DNA of 64,000 bases from NCBI RefSeq assembly GCF_001905345.1, contig NZ_LFBV01000003.1, positions 124,001-188,000 on the forward strand, in the 5' to 3' direction. The notes under the pieces are model-generated. The model saw only the letters and a program-made list of their open reading frames with translations. It did no database searches and was not told the DNA's origin. Shown in pieces: positions 1 to 8,320 of this stretch; the stretch's first letter is position 1, and each line of letters begins with the position of its first letter. The stretch is from Streptomyces uncialis. GTDB taxonomy: Bacteria; Actinomycetota; Actinomycetes; Streptomycetales; Streptomycetaceae. A program made the translations under genes and the position numbers.

Positions 1-684
1 GCCTTCACGGAGCGGCTGGTCGTGCCGGAGGTCGCCGCGGTGAAGGTCCCGGACGAGCTCCCCTTCAGCATCGGCGCCCTGCTCGGCTGCTCCGTGACGA
101 CCGGTATCGGCGCCGTCGTGAACACCGCGGGGGTCCGCCCCGGCGAGTCCGCGGTGGTGATCGGGACGGGCGGCGTCGGACTCTCCGTCGTGATGGGCCT
201 GCGGCTGGTCGGCGCCGACCCCGTGATCGCCGTCGACCTCTCCCCCGAACGTCTCGCCGCGGCGCGGCGGTTCGGCGCCACCCACACCCTCGACGGCAAC
301 ACGGCCGATGTCGCCGCCTGGTGCCAGGACGAGCTCGGCGGGGTCGACCACGCCTTCGAGGCGATCGGCAGCCCCAAGGTCATCAGCACCCTCCCGGCCA
401 TGCTCACCTCGGGCGGGGCCGCGGTGCTGGTGGGGATGGCGGCGACCGGCGCGACCGCCACATTCGACCCCTTCGACCTCGCGGACCAGGGCAAACGTAT
501 CCTGGGCTGCAACTATGGCTCCAGCATCGGGGAGATCGACATCCCGAAGCTGGCCCGTCTCTATCTGTCCGGAAGGCTGCCGTTGGACGACCTGATCGGG
601 CGCACCCGGCCCCTGAGCGAGGCCGCGGACGCCCTTGACGATCTCCGTTCGAACACCGGGGTCCGAACGATTCTCGAACCCTGA
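1..684 (+). CDS. Zinc-type alcohol dehydrogenase, C-terminal part (5' end outside window)
   Basis: The reading frame is open from base 1, so the gene begins upstream. The visible 227 residues are the cofactor-binding and C-terminal part of a medium-chain (class III-like) alcohol dehydrogenase. The nucleotide-binding motif GTGGVGLS lies near residue 57, followed by an acidic residue at the end of the second beta strand (AVDLS) that suggests NAD over NADP. The catalytic zinc ligands of the N-terminal half cannot be checked. An aldehyde dehydrogenase follows 99 bases downstream in the same direction, which suggests sequential oxidation of an alcohol to an acid. The substrate cannot be told from the sequence; mycothiol- or formaldehyde-linked enzymes belong to the same superfamily. 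Confidence 0.85.
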   Translation, partial: AFTERLVVPEVAAVKVPDELPFSIGALLGCSVTTGIGAVVNTAGVRPGESAVVIGTGGVGLSVVMGLRLVGADPVIAVDLSPERLAAARRFGATHTLDGNTADVAAWCQDELGGVDHAFEAIGSPKVISTLPAMLTSGGAAVLVGMAATGATATFDPFDLADQGKRILGCNYGSSIGEIDIPKLARLYLSGRLPLDDLIGRTRPLSEAADALDDLRSNTGVRTILEP

Positions 685-783
685 GGCAGCTTTCCGGCCG
701 GACCGCGGCACCGGCTCCGGCCGTCGCACACTTGAGGGGGACAGCGGCCGCGGCTGTCCCCCGACCAGCTCCCAGGAGGCATG

Positions 784-2118
784 ATGTACGCCGTCACCGA
801 CCCGACCACCGGTGAGATCACCGCTACCTACCCGACCGCCACGGACGCCGAGGTGTCGGCGGCCGTCGACGCCGCCCACGCGGCCACCGCCTGGGGACGC
901 ACCGGGTCCGTGGCCGAGCGGGCCGCACTGCTGCGGCGCCTCGGTGAGCTGCACACCGAGCGCCGGGCCGAGCTGGCCGCGAGCATCGTCCAGGAGATGG
1001 GCAAGCCGCTCGCCGAGGCCGAGGGCGAGGTCGACTTCTGCGCCGACATCTACGGCTACTACGCCGACCACGCCGAGGAGTACCTGGCCGACGAGCCGAT
1101 CGGCGTCGTCTCGGGCCCCGGGACCGCTGTCATCCGGCGCAGCCCGGTGGGAGCGCTCCTCGGGATCATGCCGTGGAACTTCCCGGCCTACCAGGTCGCC
1201 CGCTTCGCCGCCCCCAACCTCGCCATCGGCAACACCATCGTGCTCAAGCACGCGCCGCAGTGCCCGGCCACCGCGGCGCTGCTGGAGAAGCTGTTCGCCG
1301 AGGCGGGTTTCCCGGCCGGCGCCTACGTCAACGTGTACGCCACCAACGAGCAGATCGCCGACGTCATCGCCGACCCCCGGATCCAGGGCGTCTCGCTGAC
1401 CGGGTCCGAGCGGGCCGGTTCGGCCGTCGCGGAGATCGCCGGACGGCACCTCAAGAAGGTGGTCCTCGAACTCGGCGGTTCCGACCCCTTCATCGTCCTG
1501 GCCACCGACGACCTCGACGCGGTGGTCGAATCCGCCGTCGCCGCCCGCCTCGACAACACGGGCCAGGCGTGCAACGCCGCCAAGCGGTTCGTCGTCCTCG
1601 ACCACCTCCACGACGCGTTCGTCGAGCGGTTCACCGCCAAGCTGCTCGCCGGCGAGACCGGCGCGCCGCTGTCGTCGGCCGCCGCGGCCGAGAACCTGGG
1701 CCGTCAGGTCGACGCGGCCGTGGCCCAGGGGGCGACCCTGCACAGCACCGGCGAGCGACGCGGGGCCTACTTCCCGGCCGGTGTCCTGACCGGCCTCACC
1801 ACCGAGCACGCGGCGGCCCGGGAGGAGCTGTTCGGCCCGGTGGCGATGGTCTTCACCGCCTCCGACGAGGAGGACGCCGTACGGATCGCCAACGACACGC
1901 CCTACGGTCTCGGCTCGTACCTCTTCACCAACGACCCGTCGCAGGCCGAGCGGGTCGCCGACCGGATCGAGGCCGGCATGGTCTTCGTCAACGGTGTCGG
2001 GGCGGAGGGCGCCGAACTGCCCTTCGGCGGCGTCAAGCGCTCCGGGTTCGGCCGCGAGCTCGGCCGACCGGGCATCGAGGAGTTCGTGAACAAGAAGCTC
2101 ATCCGGACGATCGTCTAG
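784..2118 (+). CDS. NAD(P)-dependent aldehyde dehydrogenase (succinate-semialdehyde type)
   Basis: A full-length aldehyde dehydrogenase of 444 residues. It should oxidise an aldehyde to a carboxylate in the cytoplasm. The family landmarks are present: PWNFP in the cofactor site, the general base in LELGGSDPF, and the nucleophilic cysteine in NTGQACNAAKRF. The C-terminal LPFGGVKRSGFGRELG block is typical of succinate-semialdehyde/GabD-like enzymes. Two ATGs are adjacent at 781 and 784; the second is preferred because it sits about 5 bases from AGGAGG (773-778), whereas the first is only 2 bases away. It probably forms a short operon with the alcohol dehydrogenase just upstream. The precise aldehyde is not predictable. 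Confidence 0.9.
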   Translation: MYAVTDPTTGEITATYPTATDAEVSAAVDAAHAATAWGRTGSVAERAALLRRLGELHTERRAELAASIVQEMGKPLAEAEGEVDFCADIYGYYADHAEEYLADEPIGVVSGPGTAVIRRSPVGALLGIMPWNFPAYQVARFAAPNLAIGNTIVLKHAPQCPATAALLEKLFAEAGFPAGAYVNVYATNEQIADVIADPRIQGVSLTGSERAGSAVAEIAGRHLKKVVLELGGSDPFIVLATDDLDAVVESAVAARLDNTGQACNAAKRFVVLDHLHDAFVERFTAKLLAGETGAPLSSAAAAENLGRQVDAAVAQGATLHSTGERRGAYFPAGVLTGLTTEHAAAREELFGPVAMVFTASDEEDAVRIANDTPYGLGSYLFTNDPSQAERVADRIEAGMVFVNGVGAEGAELPFGGVKRSGFGRELGRPGIEEFVNKKLIRTIV

Positions 2119-2316
2119 CGGAGCCGACGGCGCTCCACAGGGACTCGGCGGGGACTCGGCGGGAGCCGGGTCCCCGCCGGTACGGGGTGCGGGTGCGGCC
2201 GGTGCGACTGTGACCGCCGGTGCGACTGGTGCGGGCGCGTGAGGCGGCCCCGACCGCGTCACCCGCCCCGCGGAAACTCGGCTGCCGAGGGTGGCCGGTC
2301 CGGCTAGCCTGGCTTC

Positions 2317-3105
2317 GTGGATGATCGCGAGGTGTTCGTCGGCGGCGTGAACCGGGTCGTCCGGGAAGGCGGTCTGGTCCGGCGCCCCGCCGGAGCCTGG
2401 AGCGTCACCGTCCAGCGGCTGCTCGGGCATCTGCGCGAAGCGGGGTTCACCGGCGCGCCGCGCCCGTACGGGCTCAGCGGCGACGGTGCCGAGGAACTCG
2501 TCGAGTACCTGCCCGGCGAGGTGGGGCACGACTTCGCCGCACCCGAAGTGCGGAGCGACGCTTCGCTGGTGGCCGCCGGGCGCCTGCTGCGTGATCTCCA
2601 TGACGCCACCGTCGGATTCGCCCGGACACGGGACGATGTCTGGCAACTGCCCCCGCGTGAACCGGCGGAGGTGATCTGCCACGGCGACGCGGCGACGTAC
2701 AACACCGTCTTCCGGGACCGGCTCCCCTTCGCGTTCATCGACTTCGACACGGCCCATCCGGGCCCCCGGCTGTGGGACGCCGCCTACACCGCCTACCGCT
2801 TCGTCCCGCTGTACGCCCCGGACGAGGTGGAGCACACCGTCCCGATTCCGGAGGCACGGCGCCGACTCGCCCTGTTCGCCGACTCCTACGGTCTGTCCCC
2901 GGAGGAGCGGGCCCGGTTGCCGGTCACGGCGGCCGAGCGGTTGAGGACGCTCGTGGTGTGGATGCGGGGGCTCGCCGCGGCGGGTCACCCGGCGTTCAGC
3001 GCGCATGTGGCGGAGGGACACGACCGCCGGTATCTGACGGACGCCCGGTGGATCGAGGACAACTTCGCCGCGCGTGCCTCCGAAGCCCGGGACAGGCAGT
3101 CGTAG
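2317..3105 (+). CDS. Aminoglycoside phosphotransferase-family kinase (APH/ChoK fold)
   Basis: A 262-residue protein with the two hallmarks of APH-type kinases: the catalytic-loop motif CHGDAATYN near residue 126 (HGDxxxxN) and the metal-binding FIDFDTAHPGPRLWD near residue 142. It should transfer phosphate from ATP to a hydroxyl on a small molecule. Many actinobacterial members are not resistance enzymes and act on unknown metabolites, so resistance is not claimed. The GTG at 2317 is the earliest in-frame start; no strong ribosome site precedes it. The gene stands alone, convergent with the tetR gene downstream, so context adds nothing about its substrate. Confidence 0.8.
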   Translation: MDDREVFVGGVNRVVREGGLVRRPAGAWSVTVQRLLGHLREAGFTGAPRPYGLSGDGAEELVEYLPGEVGHDFAAPEVRSDASLVAAGRLLRDLHDATVGFARTRDDVWQLPPREPAEVICHGDAATYNTVFRDRLPFAFIDFDTAHPGPRLWDAAYTAYRFVPLYAPDEVEHTVPIPEARRRLALFADSYGLSPEERARLPVTAAERLRTLVVWMRGLAAAGHPAFSAHVAEGHDRRYLTDARWIEDNFAARASEARDRQS

Positions 3106-3381
3106 GCGCTGCTCCACGGACGCAGGTCGGTCCTCGCTTCGCCGGTCCCCGGGTCACAGGTATGCCTCGGGTACGGGGCGCTACAGGCGCGCCCGTGCAT
3201 GTTTTCCGCGCCCTTCAAGGGATACCGGGAAGAATTGGCAAGGCGTGAACCGTGTCATGGAGCCATCGGAGCCGTGTCGGCTCCCAGTACGACGGGGCCT
3301 CTCGGCGGGGGATCCGAGACGTGCGTGGCACGGGGAGGGTGCGTCCAGCACCGGTCGGGCGGGCGAAGAGCGCCCAGGCAG

Positions 3382-4014
3382 TCAGATGCCGGTGGTGAGG
3401 GTGGCCAGGGTCATCGCGGTCAGATCGGCTTCCAGGCTGTCGGCTCCGGGCATGGCGGTGGCGCGGAAGGCACGCGTGGCCACCATCGACAGCAGCCACC
3501 AAGCGGCGGCGTCGGCGTTGATCCCGGCGCGGATGCCGCCTGCCGCCTGGCCTTGGCGCAGCAGGTCGGCCAGTTCCGCGGCGAAGGCGCGCAAGTACTC
3601 ACCGGCCGCCTCGCCGACGCCGGGGTCGGATGTCAGGGTCGAGGCGTCGGCGAACAGGAAGCCGATGGCCCCGGGGCGGTGGAAGCGTTCGACGTGGGCC
3701 GGTTCCAGGAACCGCCCGAGCACCTGAGGCACGCTCTCGCCGCCGAGGGCCGCTTCGCGCAGGGTGCGGCAGACGGACATCACGGCGCGTTCCAGCACGG
3801 CCGCGTACAGGGCCGGCTTGGTCCCGAAGTTGTTGAAGATCACGGGTTCGCTCACCCCGGCGCGGGCCGCGATCAAGGATGTCCTACCCCGTAGGTAGCC
3901 CGTCTCGCTGAAGACCTCCGTCGCGGCGCGCAGGATCGATTCGCGCCGTTCGGGAGCGGTCAGACGCCTTCCGCGCGGCTTTGCCGATCGAGCGGGCGGC
4001 TGGGAGGAGTTCAC
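3382..4014 (-). CDS. TetR-family transcriptional repressor
   Basis: A 210-residue TetR protein. The N-terminal helix-turn-helix is clear: the recognition region includes AARAGVSEPVIFNNFGTK, followed by the YAAVLE start of helix 4. The C-terminal ligand-binding domain is divergent, as usual. The frame stays open back to 4083, but that would run the coding sequence through the operators; the GTG at 4014 puts the start just before the DNA-binding domain. It faces a methyltransferase gene across 85 bases containing two palindromes (4045-4060, 4072-4087), so it very probably represses both itself and that operon. The inducing ligand is unknown. Confidence 0.88.
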   Translation of the reverse strand: MNSSQPPARSAKPRGRRLTAPERRESILRAATEVFSETGYLRGRTSLIAARAGVSEPVIFNNFGTKPALYAAVLERAVMSVCRTLREAALGGESVPQVLGRFLEPAHVERFHRPGAIGFLFADASTLTSDPGVGEAAGEYLRAFAAELADLLRQGQAAGGIRAGINADAAAWWLLSMVATRAFRATAMPGADSLEADLTAMTLATLTTGI

Positions 4015-4044
4015 GCCGTTCAGGATATAGCAGCCCGCCCACAA

Positions 4045-4087
4045 CTTAGTCGTGACTAAGATACGACTGTTCTTAGTCGCCACTAAG
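4045..4087. promoter_or_regulatory. Two tandem palindromic TetR operators
   Basis: Two 16-base inverted repeats share the arms CTTAGT/ACTAAG. The first (4045-4060, CTTAGTCGTGACTAAG) is a perfect dyad. The second (4072-4087) keeps the arms around a CGCC centre. Their start-to-start distance is 27 bases. The second ends just before the ribosome site of the methyltransferase gene, so binding would block expression in both directions. Assignment to the adjacent TetR protein is inference from position and shape. Confidence 0.8.
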
Positions 4088-4099
4088 TAAGGAGTGGGG

Positions 4100-4765
4100 A
4101 TGGATCTGCGACATCTCCTGCACGGTCATCACGACCCTGCGGCACCGAACGCGATCGGACGGGCCCGCGCATACGAGGCCCTCTCCGCAGTGGTGTTCGC
4201 CGGCCGACGACAGCGGCTGTACGGACGGCTGGTGGAACTGAGCGGGGCCCGGCCCGGTGAGCGGGCGCTCGACATCGGCTGCGGCACCGGCTATCTCGCC
4301 GGTCTGCTGGCCCGATCGGTGACCCCGGGCGGGACGGTGACCGGTATCGATCCGGCACCGGCGATGATCGACTACGCCCGGCGTCACGCCCGGCGGGACC
4401 ACTGCACCTTTGCCCAGGGGGTGGCCGAGGAACTTCCCTGCGAGGACGGCACATTCGACCTGGTGATCTCCAGCCTGGCGTTCCACCACATCCCCGAGGA
4501 CCGCCGCGAGCGGGCACTCGCGGAGATGTTCCGCGTGCTGCGGCCCGGCGGGAGACTGTTGCTCGCCGACTACCGCCCGCCCCGGGGCCGGGCGGCCCGG
4601 CGACTGGTCGGCGTGACGGTCGGCCCCGTCATGCGGGACAACCGCGTCGACCTCCTGACGCCCCTGGTCCGCGGCGCGGGATTCGACGTGTCCGCGTCGG
4701 GGGACCTGCGCCCCTTCCTGCACTGGGTGCGGGCGGCCAGGCCGACGGGGGCAGCGGGCCTGTGA
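4100..4765 (+). CDS. SAM-dependent class I methyltransferase
   Basis: A 221-residue UbiE/Methyltransf_11-type enzyme. Motif I, ALDIGCGTGYLAGLL near residue 57, binds S-adenosylmethionine. The acidic motif II region (VTGIDPAPAM) and the FDLVISSLAFHHI motif follow in order. The start at ATG 4100 lies 5 bases from the GGAG of TAAGGAG; a GTG at 4094 would overlap that ribosome site. The stop codon overlaps the start of the next small membrane-protein gene by 4 bases (GTGA), so the two are translationally coupled. Expression is likely controlled by the divergent TetR protein. The methyl acceptor is unknown; a small lipophilic compound sensed by the repressor is plausible but unproven. Confidence 0.85.
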   Translation: MDLRHLLHGHHDPAAPNAIGRARAYEALSAVVFAGRRQRLYGRLVELSGARPGERALDIGCGTGYLAGLLARSVTPGGTVTGIDPAPAMIDYARRHARRDHCTFAQGVAEELPCEDGTFDLVISSLAFHHIPEDRRERALAEMFRVLRPGGRLLLADYRPPRGRAARRLVGVTVGPVMRDNRVDLLTPLVRGAGFDVSASGDLRPFLHWVRAARPTGAAGL

Positions 4766-4944
4766 GCCGCGGCCCGTCCCGGGGGGCCGTACGTCATGCG
4801 GCCCTCGCGCTGATCCTCATCGGCGTCGCCTGGCACTTCTGGCGGGGAAGTCCGGCGGGGCTCGTCCTGGCCGCCACCGTGCTCGCGGCGCATGGCGTCG
4901 CCGCGGCACTCGGGTACTGGTGGCTGCGCCGCCGCCTCCGGTGA
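4762..4944 (+). CDS. Small two-helix membrane protein
   Basis: A 60-residue protein coupled to the methyltransferase by a GTGA overlap. It has two predicted membrane segments, roughly residues 12-26 (AALALILIGVAWHFW) and 31-52, separated by RGSPAG, and a strongly basic C-terminus (WWLRRRLR). No family is recognised. The overlap and the good hydrophobic pattern are the reasons to accept such a short gene. It may anchor or assist the methyltransferase, but that is inference only. Confidence 0.6.
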   Translation: MSRGPSRGAVRHAALALILIGVAWHFWRGSPAGLVLAATVLAAHGVAAALGYWWLRRRLR

Positions 4945-5053
4945 ACCCCCGTCCGGTCCCTCCCGCCCGCGTGGGCCGCACGGGCACTCCCGGCAGCCTC
5001 CCTTCCGGGGAAGGCGCCGGGCGCGGAGCGCGGGCGGCGCCCGGTGGGTCCGG

Positions 5054-5287
5054 TCAGTCCGAGCGGCCCCGGCGTCCCGGCCTGGTACCGGTGCGGGGCT
5101 GTGCGGTGAACAGACCTCGTGCTCTGAGGCCTTCCAACTCGTCCGCGTTGTCCTGTCGGTAGAGCGGGCCTCCCCCGAGGTCGGCCTCGGTCGCGCTGAC
5201 CCGGCTGTGGGCCGGCTCGTCGTCGGCAGGAGGGTGGGTCGGGGGCTCCTGGGGGCCGTTCCCGAGGGGGCGGCGGCGGGATGTCAT
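5054..5287 (-). CDS. Possible small hydrophilic protein, coupled to the SARP regulator gene
   Basis: A 77-residue reading frame starting at ATG 5287, whose start overlaps the stop of the large regulator gene by 4 bases (ATGA). The product is hydrophilic and rich in Arg, Pro and Gly, with a more protein-like stretch around residues 34-58 (TEADLGGGPLYRQDNADEL). No family is recognised. Codon third positions are less uniformly G/C than in neighbouring genes, which weakens the case. The overlap is the main support. If it is not a gene, the 340 bases between 4944 and 5284 hold nothing recognisable. Confidence 0.3.
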   Translation of the reverse strand: MTSRRRPLGNGPQEPPTHPPADDEPAHSRVSATEADLGGGPLYRQDNADELEGLRARGLFTAQPRTGTRPGRRGRSD

Positions 5288-8223
5288 GGAGCGGATCGTA
5301 CGGCCCCGGGCGGCGGGGCGTCCCGGTTCCCGGTCCGCCGTGGCCGCGCGGGCTCCGGCTCCGGCGGCGTGTCCGGGGTGTCGGCGGTGTCGGCGGCCGT
5401 GCAAAGGATGCCGGCGGCCATGTCCAGGGTGTCGGCGGTCATGGCCGTTGAACGGGTCTTGGCCAGGGCGCGGTTCAGATGGCGTCGGGCGGTCTCCTCG
5501 TCACCGCGGAGGCGCGCGGCGAGCCCCAGTCCGGTCTCGGCGCGGATCTCGCCCCGGCGGTGGGCCCGTTCGGCCGAGACGGACAGCGCGCGCTCGTAGA
5601 GTTCCGTCGCCCGCCGGGACCGGCCGGTGGCGAGGGCGGTCCGGCCGAGGCAGGTGAGTGCCTCGACGACCTCCGTCCACAGCCCGAGTTCCTCGGCGGC
5701 CAGCAGACCTTCCTGGTGCAGCCGTTCGGTCCGCGTGTGGTCGCCGTCGCGTTCGGCCACGAGGGCCAGTGCCCGGGTGGCCCGGAGCTGCCCCCAGCGG
5801 TCACCGACCTCATGGAACAGGGCGGCGCCCAGTTCCGCGTGGGATGCGCCCTGGGCCGGGTCATGACCGGCGAGCTCGACCAGGGCCGCGGCCTCCGCCC
5901 AGTGGTCCCGGGCGGACCGCGCGCCGGCCAGGCTCGCCTCCACCAGTCGCCGTCCCTCGCGGTGGTGGCCGTGGCCGGTCAGACCGGTGCCGACGAACCA
6001 CCGCAACCGGGCCCGGAGCACCGGATCGCCGAGACCGGCCGCCGGGTCCCCACCGACCGGTTCCGGTGCCGCGTCGGTGGGTGAGGTGCGCAGTTCCATT
6101 CCGGTCAGCCAGGCCCGCGCCGCCAGTCGTGCGTCCGGGACGGTCCCGCCCCGGACGGCCAGCGCGGCCCGCAGCGATCTGCGGGCCTCGATCAGGCGAC
6201 CGCGCAGGAACCAGTACCACGTCAGGGCGTTCACCAGCCGCAGCGCGTGTCCGGCGTCGTCGCCCGCGACCGCGAGGTCGAGGGCGCGGCGCAGATTGAC
6301 GGTCTCCGCGTCGAGGCGCTCCAAGCCGCGCCGCTGGTCGGGGCCGCGCAGCAGGGCGCTCTGCTGTTCGGCCAGTTCGGTGTGGCACCGCACGAACCGC
6401 GTGCGCAGGGTCGCCGTCTCGTCCGCGTCCGCGAGCCGTTCCGCGCAGTAGGCGGCAACCGATTCGAGCAGCCGGAACCGGCCCGCCTCCCGGACCACCA
6501 GCGAACGGTCGACCAGCCGGGACAGCAGTTCGGGCACCCGGTCGGTGGGCAGGTCCCGGTCGGCGCACACGGCCTCGGCGGTCGGCAGTGTGCAGCCGTC
6601 GGCGTGCACGGAGAGCCGACGCAGCACGGTCCGCTCGTCCTCGGTCAGCAGTTGCCAGCTCCAGTCGAGCATGGCCCGAAGCGTCCGCTGCCTCGCCGGC
6701 AGCCCGCGGGCGTGGACCTCGGGCCGGGTGAACCTGCTGTCCAGACGGGTGGCGAGCTCGTCCGGGCTGAGCGTGCGCAGCCGGGGGGCCACGAGTTCCA
6801 GGGCGAGCGGAATGCCGTCCAGCCGACGGCAGATCGCGGAGACCGCCGCCGCGTTGTCCGCGTCGAGGACGAAGCCGGGCACCGCTGCCGCCGCCCGCTC
6901 CACGAACAGCTCGACGGCGCCCGCCCGGGCGACCGCTCCCGGACCGGTGTGCTCCGGCAGCGCCAGCGGTGGCACCGTGTGCACCCTCTCGCCGGGGATA
7001 CCGAGGGCTTCCTGGCTGGTGACCAGCAGATGCCCCTCCGGCACCGCCGTCAGCACGGCTCCGGCGAGCGCGGCGACCGGTTCGATCAGATGCTCGCAGT
7101 TGTCCAGCAGGATCAGCAGGCGCTTCTCGGCGACCGCCCGGCACAGCCAGCCCACCAGGTCGTCGAGGTCCGGTTCCGACGCCGCGGTGTCGCACAGTCC
7201 CAGCGTCGTGATGACGCGTTCGGCGATGTCGTCCGGGGTCGACGTGGCGTCCAGAGCGGCCAGTTCGACCAGCCACACCCCGTCGGGGAACCGGTCGGTC
7301 ATGTCGCGTGCCGCGGCTGTCGCCAGTCGGGTCTTGCCGACCCCGCCGAGACCGGTGAGGGTGACCAGCCGGGTACGGGAGTCCGGGCTCAGCCACGCTC
7401 GCACCTGGCCGACCGCCTTCCGTCGGCCGATCAACGAGGTCAGCGGCGCGGGGAGGTTGGTACGGCAGGACAGTGATTCGACGGTCGGCGGGGCCAGATG
7501 CGGCTCCTGGCGCAGGACCGCCTCGTGCAGCGCGGTGACCGCGGGCCCGGGCGACACCCCGAGCTCCTCGGCCAGCCGACGGCGCAGCTCCTGGAAGCTC
7601 CACAGCGCGTCGCCCTGCCGCCCGGCCCGGTACAGCGCGCGCATCTGGGCCATGCGCAGTCGTTCGCGCAGCGGATGCCGCGCCACCAGTTCGCCCAGCT
7701 CGGGGGCCAGCGCCAGGTGTTCGCCCAGGGTCAGCCGTACCTCGGCCTGGTCCTCCAGGACGGTAAGGCGCAGCTCTTCCAGTCTGTCGATCTCACCGCG
7801 GGCGGACAGGGGCTCGGCGACATCGGCGTACGCGGGGCCCCGCCACAACGCGAGCGCGTCGGCGAACAGGTCTCCGCGCACCGCCGGTTCCTCGTGGGCG
7901 CGGGCGCGTTCGGCCAGTTCCTGGAAGCGCAGCGCGTCGACCACGTCGTCCGCCAGCAGCAGCCGGTAGCCCGCGGGTTCGCGGACGACCTGCTCACGGC
8001 CCAGCACACGGCGCAGTTGGGAGACCTTGGTCTGAAGGGTGTTGACCGATCCGCCGGGCGGGCTGCCCGCCCACAGGTCCTCGATGAGACGGTCCGCGGG
8101 TACCGGGCCGCCGCCGTGGATCAGCAGATTCGCCAGCAGGGCGCGCACTTTCGCCTCGGGGACCTTGACCGGCAGTCCCTCGGCGTCCCAGACGGCCAGC
8201 GGGCCGAGTACCCCGTAGCGCAT
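5284..8223 (-). CDS. SARP-type transcriptional regulator with BTAD, NB-ARC ATPase and TPR domains (AfsR-like)
   Basis: A 979-residue regulator. Residues 1-90 form an OmpR-like winged helix (MRYGVLGPLAVW; ALLANLLIHGG; LQTKVSQLRRVLG). Residues about 95-245 are the bacterial transcriptional activation (BTAD) domain. An NB-ARC/STAND ATPase follows, with Walker A GLGGVGKTRL, Walker B RLLILLDNCEHL and the GIPLALEL signature. The C-terminus is a TPR array. AfsR and many antibiotic-cluster activators share this order. The ATG at 8223 fits the family N-terminus exactly; the in-frame extension upstream would overlap the divergent promoter. The MFS exporter starts 97 bases away on the other strand and is the most likely target. 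No biosynthetic genes lie beside it. Confidence 0.9.
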   Translation of the reverse strand: MRYGVLGPLAVWDAEGLPVKVPEAKVRALLANLLIHGGGPVPADRLIEDLWAGSPPGGSVNTLQTKVSQLRRVLGREQVVREPAGYRLLLADDVVDALRFQELAERARAHEEPAVRGDLFADALALWRGPAYADVAEPLSARGEIDRLEELRLTVLEDQAEVRLTLGEHLALAPELGELVARHPLRERLRMAQMRALYRAGRQGDALWSFQELRRRLAEELGVSPGPAVTALHEAVLRQEPHLAPPTVESLSCRTNLPAPLTSLIGRRKAVGQVRAWLSPDSRTRLVTLTGLGGVGKTRLATAAARDMTDRFPDGVWLVELAALDATSTPDDIAERVITTLGLCDTAASEPDLDDLVGWLCRAVAEKRLLILLDNCEHLIEPVAALAGAVLTAVPEGHLLVTSQEALGIPGERVHTVPPLALPEHTGPGAVARAGAVELFVERAAAAVPGFVLDADNAAAVSAICRRLDGIPLALELVAPRLRTLSPDELATRLDSRFTRPEVHARGLPARQRTLRAMLDWSWQLLTEDERTVLRRLSVHADGCTLPTAEAVCADRDLPTDRVPELLSRLVDRSLVVREAGRFRLLESVAAYCAERLADADETATLRTRFVRCHTELAEQQSALLRGPDQRRGLERLDAETVNLRRALDLAVAGDDAGHALRLVNALTWYWFLRGRLIEARRSLRAALAVRGGTVPDARLAARAWLTGMELRTSPTDAAPEPVGGDPAAGLGDPVLRARLRWFVGTGLTGHGHHREGRRLVEASLAGARSARDHWAEAAALVELAGHDPAQGASHAELGAALFHEVGDRWGQLRATRALALVAERDGDHTRTERLHQEGLLAAEELGLWTEVVEALTCLGRTALATGRSRRATELYERALSVSAERAHRRGEIRAETGLGLAARLRGDEETARRHLNRALAKTRSTAMTADTLDMAAGILCTAADTADTPDTPPEPEPARPRRTGNRDAPPPGAVRSAP

Positions 8224-8320
8224 GGACGCAGTGTATCGCCGCCGGACCGTCAGGATTTCGTGCGCGCCCGTCGCCACAGTGACCTCGCATGTTCTCGAAC
8301 TCGACACGCATGGGAGTGCA

